Assembly (NCBI GenBank): GCA_937922105.1
Contig: CAKZVN010000247.1
Span: 1-11,009 of the forward strand
Direction of reading: 5' to 3'
Source of the DNA: an uncultured Litorilinea sp.
Lineage (GTDB): Bacteria > Chloroflexota > Anaerolineae > Caldilineales > Caldilineaceae
DNA: 11,009 bases
The translations under genes were made by a program, and so were the position numbers. Under the pieces are notes generated by a model. It saw only the letters and a list, made by a program, of their open reading frames with translations, was not told the DNA's origin and searched no databases. How positions within the stretch are numbered: position 1 is the stretch's first letter; every line of letters begins with the position of its first letter. Positions 1 through 6,457 of this stretch are shown piece after piece.

Positions 1-40
1 CCGCAGTTTCGGCATCGCGGTGCATTCAAGCTACAATAGA

Positions 41-73
41 AAGCGGCAGGAGGGGTCAACCCGCCTGCCGCTT
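41..73 (+). terminator. Strong hairpin upstream of the RraA-family gene (terminator or mRNA leader)
   Basis: The arms AAGCGGCAGG (41-50) and CCTGCCGCTT (64-73) are perfect 10-bp reverse complements. A short inner GGG/CCC pairing closes a TCAA loop, and a pyrimidine-rich tail (CTTCTTCCCC) follows. The simplest reading is the intrinsic terminator of a gene lying to the left of the window. A -10-like TACAAT at 32-37 would instead place a transcription start at about 43, making the hairpin the 5' end of the RraA mRNA. The sequence alone does not decide between these. Confidence 0.55.
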
Positions 74-140
74 CTTCCCCTGCATTTCCACTCACCACCG
101 GCGTCCTGCCGCGACGCGGACGCCACGCCCAGGAGGAGTC

Positions 141-875
141 ATGGCGACCCTTACCCCACAGGTATTGGATAAGTTGCGCACCTTCGACACGCCCACCATC
201 TGCAACCTGATCGAGCTGTTCGAGGTGCGCCCGCGCAATGTCGGCTATATGGATGCGCGCATCAAGGCCTGTTTCCCGGAGATGCCGCCCATTGTAGGCT
301 TTGCCGCCACCGCTACTTTCCGCTCCGCCTCCCCCCCGCGCAGCGGCGCAAGCTACGGCGGTATGCAGGAGCAGATCGAGCGGTTCGGCGAACTCTCCGG
401 CCCGCCCATCGTCGTCTTCCAAGATTTGGACGACCCCTCGGTGGCGGCGACCTTCGGCGAAGTCATGTGTACCACCTACAAGACTTTCGGCGCGGTGGGC
501 TTGATCACCAGCGGCACCGGTCGCGATCTGGACCAGGTGCGCGCCATCAACTTCCCGGTCTTTACCAGCGGAACTTGCTGCTCCCACGGCTATAACCACA
601 TCCCCGACGTGCATGTCCCTGTGCATGTGGGGGGCATCTTTGTCTATCCCGATGATTTGCTGCACGCCGACGTCAACGGCGTGACCACCATCCCGGTGGA
701 TATTGCCGCGGAAGTGGCGGATATCGGCGACGAATTTGTGGCGGCGGAAGCCATTATCCTCAACGAACTGCGCAGCGGTAAGGCGACACATGCTTCCTAT
801 GCTGCGGCGCGCAAGGAGGCAGGCGCGGTCATCACCGCGCTGCGTGACCGGGTCACGCGCGCCAAGTCGCGCTGA
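141..875 (+). CDS. RraA-family protein (HMG/CHA aldolase / oxaloacetate decarboxylase-like fold)
   Basis: This 244-residue protein belongs to the RraA/MenG-like family. Known members are either divalent-metal-dependent 4-hydroxy-4-methyl-2-oxoglutarate aldolases/oxaloacetate decarboxylases, or RraA proper, which inhibits RNase E. Visible family marks are the N-terminal DTPTICN (16-22), the GE pair of the active-site glycine-rich segment (G106-E107), the GTGRDLDQ segment with the conserved Arg-Asp (R128, D129), the FPVFTSGT strand, and DLLHADVNGVTTIP near residues 173-186. It is longer than E. coli RraA (about 160 residues) and matches the longer aldolase-like subgroup, so a soluble carbon-metabolism enzyme is more likely than an RNase regulator. 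The start is fixed by an AGGAGGAG ribosome binding site at 131-138. The gene stands alone; hairpins lie on both sides. The substrate cannot be told from sequence. Confidence 0.88.
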   Translation: MATLTPQVLDKLRTFDTPTICNLIELFEVRPRNVGYMDARIKACFPEMPPIVGFAATATFRSASPPRSGASYGGMQEQIERFGELSGPPIVVFQDLDDPSVAATFGEVMCTTYKTFGAVGLITSGTGRDLDQVRAINFPVFTSGTCCSHGYNHIPDVHVPVHVGGIFVYPDDLLHADVNGVTTIPVDIAAEVADIGDEFVAAEAIILNELRSGKATHASYAAARKEAGAVITALRDRVTRAKSR

Positions 876-921
876 GGCGTGCCCGGTTTGTCTTCCGGCC
901 CAACGACCTGCGCTTCTTGCC

Positions 922-951
922 CTGCCCCGCCACGATAACGCGGCGGGGCAG
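922..951. terminator. Stable hairpin 1 downstream of the RraA-family gene
   Basis: CTGCCCCGCC (922-931) pairs perfectly with GGCGGGGCAG (942-951) over 10 bp, with two further inner CG pairs around an ATAA loop. It lies 47 nt after the RraA stop codon. There is no U-tract after it on the plus strand, so it is a poor classical intrinsic terminator but could block read-through or stabilise the 3' end. Confidence 0.45.
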
Positions 952-960
952 CCGTCCACC

Positions 961-1000
961 AAAGCAACCAGGTCGCAACTCTTGACGAGAAGCGACCTGG
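961..1000 (-). terminator. Hairpin 2, likely terminator for the minus-strand small genes
   Basis: CCAGGTCGC (968-976) and GCGACCTGG (992-1000) form a perfect 9-bp stem, with an inner CTC/GAG pairing in the loop. Read on the minus strand the stem is followed by TTGCTTTGG, a modest U-rich tail, and it lies 33 nt after the stop codon of the small gene ending at 1034. This fits an intrinsic terminator for the leftward transcript. Confidence 0.55.
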
Positions 1001-1033
1001 GACATGCTGTCTATTCGGTTGCGAGTGGGCGGA

Positions 1034-1231
1034 TTAGCCCAGCTCCGGTGTGGCGCTCCGGGCGAACGGGAGGCTCACCTCCGTCCGGGGGCGGTTTAAC
1101 AGACGCTGCCACCACGCCGGGCGGTTCTGGTTTGCCGTCTCAACGACCCGCGCTTGTCGTGCCTCGTGAAGCAGTTCCTCGTGGCGGTAGCGCGACAGTT
1201 CCCACACATGGTTGTTGTCTAAGAGCTGCAT
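1034..1231 (-). CDS. Small hypothetical protein, 65 aa, Arg/Glu-rich amphipathic helix
   Basis: I do not recognise a characterised family. The product begins MQLLDNNHVWELSRYRHEEL and continues with a charged helix (HEARQARVVE) and a Trp-rich segment, PAWWQRLLNRP (38-48), before a disordered tail. No signal peptide or long hydrophobic segment is visible. The gene is judged real because a GGGAG ribosome binding site (1240-1244) lies 8 nt before the ATG, because the helix pattern resembles small Chloroflexota/Actinobacteria proteins with RxxELxxEAxxxRL repeats, and because the neighbouring upstream gene (1344-1568) encodes a similar small protein with identical ribosome-site spacing. They are probably co-transcribed leftward, 112 nt apart, and end at the hairpin at 968-1000. 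The WW-RLL segment could contact a membrane or a protein partner; that is speculation. Confidence 0.6.
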   Translation of the reverse strand: MQLLDNNHVWELSRYRHEELLHEARQARVVETANQNRPAWWQRLLNRPRTEVSLPFARSATPELG

Positions 1232-1343
1232 TGCTCGGTCTCCCTGTGCTGCATCAGCAGTGTTGAAAAAAGGCCCTGGCTATGGGTTGGTCTTCGATAC
1301 TGCTGCTGTGGCGCAGGTCGCGCTGCCGGCCGGTCGTGGGTTC

Positions 1344-1568
1344 CTAGCGGCTCCTGGCGTCTGCCAGGGTCTGGGAAGCCACGGTTTGGTCTTGCTGCGG
1401 CTGGCGCATCCAGCGCTGCGGCAGACCGGCAAACAGCTTGGCCATGCGTTCGAGCAGCGACGTGCCGCCGTTGCGAGCGGCTACTTCCTCTGCCAGGCGA
1501 ATCCGCTCCGCCTCGCGTACCATCTCGTTGTAGCGCTCTTGGGCGATCAACAGGTCGAGTTGCATCAT
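1344..1568 (-). CDS. Small hypothetical protein, 74 aa, charged-helix family
   Basis: No characterised family is recognised. The protein is a predicted long amphipathic helix: ERYNEMVREAERIRLAEEVA spans residues 11-30, followed by LLERMAKLFAGLP (38-50) and a polar Gln-rich tail. The first helix shares the RY-(x)n-E-x-x-x-EA-x-x-x-R pattern with the gene at 1034-1231, and both have an L-rich basic segment after it, so they may be diverged paralogs. The start is strongly supported by a consensus AGGAGG (1577-1582) 8 nt before the first of two consecutive ATG codons (1568 and 1565). It is transcribed leftward, divergent from the large Rel-like ATPase gene, from the AT-rich spacer that carries a TTGACA box. 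It may work with that gene, but only position suggests this. Confidence 0.65.
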   Translation of the reverse strand: MMQLDLLIAQERYNEMVREAERIRLAEEVAARNGGTSLLERMAKLFAGLPQRWMRQPQQDQTVASQTLADARSR

Positions 1569-1606
1569 GGCGTTTGCCTCCTAACTCGTTTCTCAAAAAT
1601 TTCCAC

Positions 1607-1635
1607 TTGCCGGGACAACCCAGCCGGTGTATAGT
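1607..1635 (+). promoter_or_regulatory. Candidate plus-strand promoter P1
   Basis: TTGCCG (1607-1612) and TATAGT (1630-1635) are separated by 17 nt, giving 4/6 and 5/6 matches to the sigma-70-type consensus. It would give the ATPase gene at 1806 a leader of about 160 nt. It overlaps the untranslated leader of the divergent small-gene transcript. Confidence 0.3.
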
Positions 1636-1640
1636 GCAGG

Positions 1641-1720
1641 TGTGATTGTGTATTTGCACACCCGACCAAAAGATTATCACACAAATTCGCAAGTGTCAAT
1701 ACACAATTTCACAAATTTGC
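1641..1720. repeat. AT-rich cluster of direct and inverted TGTG/CACA repeats in the divergent spacer
   Basis: TGTGATTGTGTATT (1641-1654) recurs inverted as AATACACAATTTCACA (1698-1713), identical except for a 2-nt insertion. GGTGTG (1639-1644) and CACACC (1657-1662) form a palindrome with a 12-nt centre. CACAAATTCGC (1680-1690) and CACAAATTTGC (1710-1720) are direct repeats exactly 30 bp apart, and a third ATTTGC sits at 1652-1657, 33 bp before the first. The spacing near whole helical turns and the overlap with the promoter boxes suggest binding sites for a regulator of both divergent transcripts. The regulator is unknown. Confidence 0.5.
1671..1699 (-). promoter_or_regulatory. Candidate minus-strand promoter for the two small genes
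   Basis: On the minus strand a perfect TTGACA (1699 down to 1694) is followed after 17 nt by TAATCT (1676-1671), or after 15 nt by GATAAT (1678-1673), a 5/6 match. Transcription would start near 1664, about 95 nt before the ATG at 1568. The TTGACA box lies within the inverted-repeat cluster. Confidence 0.45.
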
Positions 1721-1728
1721 ATTAGAAT
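1700..1728 (+). promoter_or_regulatory. Candidate plus-strand promoter P2 for the Rel-like ATPase gene
   Basis: TAGAAT (1723-1728) is a 5/6 match to a -10 box, with a weak TACACA (1700-1705) 17 nt upstream. The start would be near 1735, leaving a leader of about 70 nt before the ATG at 1806. The weak -35 and the overlapping repeats would fit an activated or repressed promoter. Confidence 0.3.
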
Positions 1729-1805
1729 ATCCCAAACTGCCGAGACCGATTGTAGCCGTCTTGTTGCCCGCATCCCCCGTGGGCCGTTCGTCTTACGGAG
1801 CAACC

Positions 1806-4800
1806 ATGCCCGATTCCGCCCTCCATGCGGCGGCCATCCACCTGATTACACAGCTTTCTACCTCTGGTAGCGGCTCATCTGCCGCTGTCGAAGCGGACGA
1901 TCCGCGCCTGCGCGAAGCGGCGCGCCTCGCCGCGGCAAGTGCCGAAGTTACCGGCGCGATTGGCGCCTCGCCCCAGCTGCATGCCGCCGCTGTTGCACAC
2001 AATTTTGTGTATCAAGGTTTGGTCCATACGGAAACCCTCGCCGATCTGTACGGCTTGCGGACGGCCTGGCTGGTGGAGGAATCGCTGCGCCAGCTGAGTG
2101 AGCGCAGCGACACACCGGCCCGCGGCAAAGCGCGCGCGCGTCAGCGCGTCCGCTACTTCATGGCTGCCTACCGCGACCCGGAGTTAGGGTTGTTGGGCGT
2201 CGCCACCCTCTGGGGGCGCTTCCGGCTGGCCCAATCCGCCGCCGTCGCCCAGCGCCGTCAATTTGTGGAGGAAGGGCGCCAGGTCTTGATTCCCTTGTTG
2301 GAAATGCTGGGTATGCGCGGCCTGCGTGAAGAGGTGGAGGCTTGGCTGTGGCGGCTGGACGAACCCTACGCCTCCCAGGTCGCCCAGGCGTGCGACCGGC
2401 TCTTTGCCCATGTTGCTGAGCAGGTGCAACACGCCATACCGGCTGCGCGCCTGACCCGGCGCCCCTGTCCCCCCACCCAGTCGCGCCAGGCCGCGACCGA
2501 GCAATTCAGCGGTGGGCGTGGCGGCGCGCGCCCGGTTCCCGCGATTGATGTTTCGCTTCTGGTGGAAAGCGAGGAGGAGTGCTACCGCGCGCTCTACCCC
2601 CTGCATCGCCTTTTTACGCCCGTGGATGGCGGTGTGATTGACGATCTGGGCAGCGGGCGCATCAACGGCGCGCGCAGCCTCCAGACCACCGTCAGCGTGC
2701 CCATCGAGCAGCAACGCGCGCGCGTCACCTTTCACATTTGCACGCCGGAGATGGAGGAGGTCAACCATTGGGGATTGGCGGCGGTCGTCGCGCGCGGGCG
2801 CTACGCCAAACCGCTGCCCAACGCTTGGTGGAACAACGCCGCCGAGGGGGCCGCGCAGATTGCCTCCGCGCCCCTGGGGTCGTTGCCGGAGACGCTCTAT
2901 GTCTTTAGCCCCCAGGGTCAACTCTTCCGCTTTCACCGCGGCTGCACGGTGGTGGACTACGCCTATCATGTGCATACCGAGGTAGCCGACCGCTGCCAAC
3001 GCTTCTACATCAACGGCGAGGTGGTGGAACCGACTACACCGCTCCATCACCTGGACCTGGTCACGCTGGAGGTGGACCCGCGCGCGCCCGGCCCCACCCA
3101 GATTTGGCTCAACGCAGCCCAGACCAGCCGCGCACGCAACAGCATCGAGCGCTTTCTCAAACGCCGCGGCTTGGGTGTGGACCAGGGTCAACGCATCTTA
3201 GACCAGCGTCGCCGTGCGTTGGAAGCCCACTACGGCTTCAATCTGCCCGACCACCGCATCTCGCAGGCGACCGCCGAAGCCATGCGCCAATTCAAGTTTA
3301 GTCGCGTCGAGGAGTTGCTGGCGGAGGTCGCCGCGGGGCGCATCGTCGCCGACCGTATCTTGCATCCGCTCTTCGCCGAAGAGATCAGCCGCCAGGTTTA
3401 CTTGCCGCGCAGCCTGGGGGTGCGCGCCCACCTATTGCAACTGGCCCAGTGCTGCAAGCCCAAGCCGGGCGACGACATCGTGGGGCTGCCTTCCCGGCGC
3501 CAGGGCGAGATCACCCGGCTGCGTATCCATCGCGCCGGCTGCACGCGCGTCTTCCCGGAGGACGAGCGCTTGCCGCTCAAGTGGCGTTTCCAGCCGCGGC
3601 TCCAAACCATCGCACAGATCGAACTGACCGCGCACGACGAAGATGGTCTCCTGGGCGATGCGCTGGCGGTGATCTACGCGCAGCGCCCGCGCGCCACCGT
3701 CCATCGCGCCGAGGCTGCGGCTAACCACGGCACTGCTCGTCTGCGTTTCACGGTGGAGGCCGAAAGCGGCGACGTGATGGAGCGTATCGTCACCGGGCTG
3801 CGCGAGCTGCCGGGGCGTACGGTGGTGGAGGTGCAGCAGCTGCGCCTGCCGCCGTCGGAGCTGGAAGCCGCCATGCATCTGGGGCACGCAGGCAGCATCA
3901 ACCCCTACAGTCGCCTGCCTGTCAATGAACAGGCTATGTTCTTTGGCAGATCGCAAGAATTGTTGCAGATTTACGAGTGGCTGCGTGACGGCGTGGGCAA
4001 TATCTGGCTGTTGGGCCAAAAGCGCGTCGGCAAGACCTCGCTTCTGCTGCACCTCAAGAACTACTATCTGAAGGATCGCGGCTTGGTTCCCGCGTTCGTT
4101 GATTTCCAGTTGTTCGGGGAGCCGGGCGCAGCCAATCTGTTCTACGAGGTCGCCAACTCGATTTATAGCGAGCTGCAAACCGACCCGCGGATCGTGGATT
4201 TGGGCGCGCCTCTGCCCGCAGTCTTTGCCGACCAACCGGCGCAGCAATTGATCCACTACCTGCGCGGGATCCGCACTCGCTTGGGCGCGAGTCGCTTGGT
4301 CTTGCTGCTGGACGAGTTCAGCACCACCACGGCGGCCTACCTGCGCGGGGATTTGGCCCGGGGTTTCTTCGATCAATGGCGCGGCTTGATCCAAGCTGTG
4401 GCGCCCGACGTCAGCTTTGTCACTGTTTTCCAGCAACAGACCTACAACGCCCTCTCGGCCCATGCCCAAGATGAGCCGGACGATCCCGGCTGGAACTTGT
4501 TGGAACTGGGCGAACGGCTTATCCTGAAGTCACTGAGCGCGCAGGATGTGCGCCGTTTGATCCAATGGCCCATGCGTAATTTTATGGAATACACGCCGGA
4601 GAGCGTCGAGCAAGTCGTTGCGCTCACAGGAGGCAATCCGTTTTTGACGCAGGCCTTTTGCAGCAAACTCACCGCGCACATGGCGCGTGCCGACCGCCGC
4701 TTGGTGGAGCCGCGCGACGTGGAGGCGGTGCGCTTGGCCTTCATGGAGCCGTCCGAAAGCGTCTTTGCCCATTTTCTGGAGATGGCGCGCGGGGGCGGCT

Positions 4801-5015
4801 TTCATGTCACGGTGCAATTGGCACGCCTGGCGACCGGCGGGCAAGCCGTCACCTGGGACGCGCTGGTCGCGGCCCTACCCCATCATCCCCCGGACAAATT
4901 GCGCCGCACGCTGGCTGCGCTTGGCGAGAGCGACCTGCTCTGCCAACCTGAACCCGGCGTCTGGCGTTTCACCAGCTTGATCTTTCAACAATGGTTGGAA
5001 CTCAACATGGTCTGA
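1806..5015 (+). CDS. Rel-like pseudoenzyme (HD-synthetase-TGS-RIS-ACT) fused to a STAND/AAA-type ATPase
   Basis: A 1069-residue protein. Residues ~50-190 align with the (p)ppGpp hydrolase HD domain and ~240-335 with the synthetase, but both active sites are degenerate: HD becomes VY (68-69), the later ED becomes LV (72-73), the metal Asp of the synthetase becomes P245, GYQSLHT becomes GARSLQT (288-294), and VEIQIRT becomes VTFHICT (307-313). TGS (~363-424), a helical region, the zinc-finger/RIS domain with C549, C550, H575 and C579, and ACT (~602-680) are well kept. From ~703 a P-loop NTPase follows: FFGR (712-715), Walker A GQKRVGKTS (737-745), Walker B LLLDEF (D836, E837), a GGNPF motif (942-946) and a winged-helix-like tail. 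ATG 1806 is chosen over an in-frame TTG at 1761 because GGAG lies 5 nt before it and TTG has no ribosome site. The likely role is sensing starvation, tRNA/ribosome state or alarmone through the Rel part and switching the ATPase; this is inferred. It should neither make nor degrade (p)ppGpp. Confidence 0.85.
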   Translation: MPDSALHAAAIHLITQLSTSGSGSSAAVEADDPRLREAARLAAASAEVTGAIGASPQLHAAAVAHNFVYQGLVHTETLADLYGLRTAWLVEESLRQLSERSDTPARGKARARQRVRYFMAAYRDPELGLLGVATLWGRFRLAQSAAVAQRRQFVEEGRQVLIPLLEMLGMRGLREEVEAWLWRLDEPYASQVAQACDRLFAHVAEQVQHAIPAARLTRRPCPPTQSRQAATEQFSGGRGGARPVPAIDVSLLVESEEECYRALYPLHRLFTPVDGGVIDDLGSGRINGARSLQTTVSVPIEQQRARVTFHICTPEMEEVNHWGLAAVVARGRYAKPLPNAWWNNAAEGAAQIASAPLGSLPETLYVFSPQGQLFRFHRGCTVVDYAYHVHTEVADRCQRFYINGEVVEPTTPLHHLDLVTLEVDPRAPGPTQIWLNAAQTSRARNSIERFLKRRGLGVDQGQRILDQRRRALEAHYGFNLPDHRISQATAEAMRQFKFSRVEELLAEVAAGRIVADRILHPLFAEEISRQVYLPRSLGVRAHLLQLAQCCKPKPGDDIVGLPSRRQGEITRLRIHRAGCTRVFPEDERLPLKWRFQPRLQTIAQIELTAHDEDGLLGDALAVIYAQRPRATVHRAEAAANHGTARLRFTVEAESGDVMERIVTGLRELPGRTVVEVQQLRLPPSELEAAMHLGHAGSINPYSRLPVNEQAMFFGRSQELLQIYEWLRDGVGNIWLLGQKRVGKTSLLLHLKNYYLKDRGLVPAFVDFQLFGEPGAANLFYEVANSIYSELQTDPRIVDLGAPLPAVFADQPAQQLIHYLRGIRTRLGASRLVLLLDEFSTTTAAYLRGDLARGFFDQWRGLIQAVAPDVSFVTVFQQQTYNALSAHAQDEPDDPGWNLLELGERLILKSLSAQDVRRLIQWPMRNFMEYTPESVEQVVALTGGNPFLTQAFCSKLTAHMARADRRLVEPRDVEAVRLAFMEPSESVFAHFLEMARGGGFHVTVQLARLATGGQAVTWDALVAALPHHPPDKLRRTLAALGESDLLCQPEPGVWRFTSLIFQQWLELNMV

Positions 5016-5089
5016 TCGGGACACGCCGTCCGTGCTCTCCGGGGCGCACGTAACGCCGGCCTAGGCGTAAACGGTGAAAGGGAGAACGT

Positions 5090-6457
5090 ATGCAACCATC
5101 GCCGGACTATTTCTATGGACGCGAACGAGTCCTGCGCGAGATTGTCACCGGCGTTTTGACGCTGCCCCAGCCTGCCAGCTTTTCGCTGGTGGGCGCTAAA
5201 CTCATGGGCAAGAGCCGCCTGCTGGACTTTCTGGCTGCCGAGGACGGCCCGCTCCTGGGCGACGAGTGGGAGGCCTGGCGACCGCTCCCGTTTCGTGAGG
5301 GCGGTCGCGTGGTCGTGCTGAAGATTGACTGTGACTGGCGCGACGCCCAGAGCGCATTCCTCACCTATGTCGCCGACCGCGTCGAGCAACATCTGCGCGA
5401 GGTGGAGCGCATCCCGCTAGAGTGGGCAGCGCTGGAGCAACAACCGAGCGCAAGCCGCCGCCTGTTGGAGATGTGCCGTCGGCTCAACCGCCTGCGCTAC
5501 CGGCTGGTGTTGCTCATGGACAACTTTGACAGCGTTTTTACCGACCAACTGCTCAAGCCCGAATCCCTGGACGAACTGCGCCCGCTCACGCGCGAACTAG
5601 CCCTGGTGGTTGCCACCGAGCAACCGCTCCACGACCTGGATCGCGAATTGGCCGCGTCGCCACTCTTCAACGTCATGACCCAACTGCTCCTCGGCTTGCT
5701 GGAACCGGACGCGGCGCGCCAGTGGTTGGCTGATACGGTTGCCCGCTATCCGGCGTTGACCCTCCTTCGCGACGACTTTTTGGCCCTCACCGGCGGGCAT
5801 CCCTTTCTGCTGCGCCGAGTCTCCGACATGATCGGCGAGCTACAGACCATGCCCGCGCCCGGTCAATCCTTTGGCCCGGAGCATCTTCCTCTGTTGCGCT
5901 TGCGCTTGGCGGAACATGGACGCTTGCTCTTTGTCACCTACTGGCGCACTTTGCAAGAGCCGCCCGCGCGCATTGACGGGCGTATCCTGCTGCTGTTGAT
6001 CAAACAATTGATCCAGGGGCACATGGCCCTCAACCAGACGGCGCGCGAACACATTCCCACGCTCAATTGGTTGATCAACCAGGGGATGGTGGTCTATGAC
6101 GACCTGGGGTATCGCCTATTTTCGCCGCTCTTTGCCGAATTTCTTGCCAATCGGCTCAGCGGTGTGACGATGCCCTCTCCGCCGCGTCCTGCCGCCGAGA
6201 CGGTGGAGAACGCCATCTTCGCCGATCTGACCAGGATCGAGCGCGCGCTGCTGCGCTATTTCCAGCAGCATCCCAACGAGGTGGTCTCGACAGAGCAATT
6301 GCTCGCCGATGTCTGGAAACGTCCCGACGCCTCGCCCCGCCGCGTGCAAGAAGCCATCCGGCGTCTGCGCCTGGAACTCGGCCAGGCGATGCCGCCGGTT
6401 GGTGTGATTGAAAATGAGCGCGGGCGCGGCTATCGGTTTGTCCCTGCCCCATCATGA
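5090..6457 (+). CDS. P-loop ATPase with C-terminal OmpR/PhoB-type winged-helix DNA-binding domain
   Basis: A 455-residue protein. It starts with FYGRER (8-13), the same entry motif as the ATPase half of the preceding gene, followed by Walker A GAKLMGKS (35-42), a Walker B-like LLMDNFD with D144 but Asn at the position usually taken by the catalytic Glu, and TGGHPF (234-239), matching GGNPF of its neighbour. After a helical region, residues ~375-455 form a Trans_reg_C winged helix: LTRIERALL, a Val-Ser-x-Glu-x-Leu turn, VQEAIRRLRLELG as recognition helix, and the wing RGRGYRF. No receiver domain or membrane segment is seen. The ATG has AAAGGGAG at 5077-5084. It lies 74 nt after the Rel-like ATPase gene and overlaps the next gene by 4 nt. 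It is probably a STAND-like transcription factor whose DNA binding is controlled by nucleotide state or by its neighbour; weak hydrolysis is possible because of the Asn. The target sites are unknown. Confidence 0.85.
   Translation: MQPSPDYFYGRERVLREIVTGVLTLPQPASFSLVGAKLMGKSRLLDFLAAEDGPLLGDEWEAWRPLPFREGGRVVVLKIDCDWRDAQSAFLTYVADRVEQHLREVERIPLEWAALEQQPSASRRLLEMCRRLNRLRYRLVLLMDNFDSVFTDQLLKPESLDELRPLTRELALVVATEQPLHDLDRELAASPLFNVMTQLLLGLLEPDAARQWLADTVARYPALTLLRDDFLALTGGHPFLLRRVSDMIGELQTMPAPGQSFGPEHLPLLRLRLAEHGRLLFVTYWRTLQEPPARIDGRILLLLIKQLIQGHMALNQTAREHIPTLNWLINQGMVVYDDLGYRLFSPLFAEFLANRLSGVTMPSPPRPAAETVENAIFADLTRIERALLRYFQQHPNEVVSTEQLLADVWKRPDASPRRVQEAIRRLRLELGQAMPPVGVIENERGRGYRFVPAPS

Noticed and set aside
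1212..1634. 140-codon plus-strand frame after the RraA gene
   Set aside because: It is antisense to the better-supported small gene at 1344-1568 and has no domain or ribosome site.
1219..1692. 157-codon minus-strand frame covering the small genes
   Set aside because: It overlaps both small genes in another frame; those have consensus ribosome sites 8 nt from ATG and this frame does not.
1761..1805. Longer start (TTG 1761) for the Rel-like gene
   Set aside because: There is no ribosome site before it, whereas GGAG precedes ATG 1806 at 5 nt, and the extra 15 residues have no Rel counterpart.
1646..1870. Short plus-strand frame in the leader of the Rel-like gene, a possible leader peptide
   Set aside because: It starts at TTG without a ribosome site, runs through the promoter region and overlaps the main gene for 65 nt; no attenuator-like codon run is present.
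2184..3191. 335-codon open frame on the minus strand inside the Rel-like gene
   Set aside because: It lies antisense to well-conserved Rel domains, shows no recognisable domain and no ribosome site was sought or found convincing; long antisense frames are expected in GC-rich coding DNA.
3432..4469. 345-codon open frame on the minus strand opposite the ACT and ATPase regions
   Set aside because: It mirrors the coding strand of clear ACT and Walker motifs, and the product is low-complexity Gln/Arg/Ala-rich without a domain.
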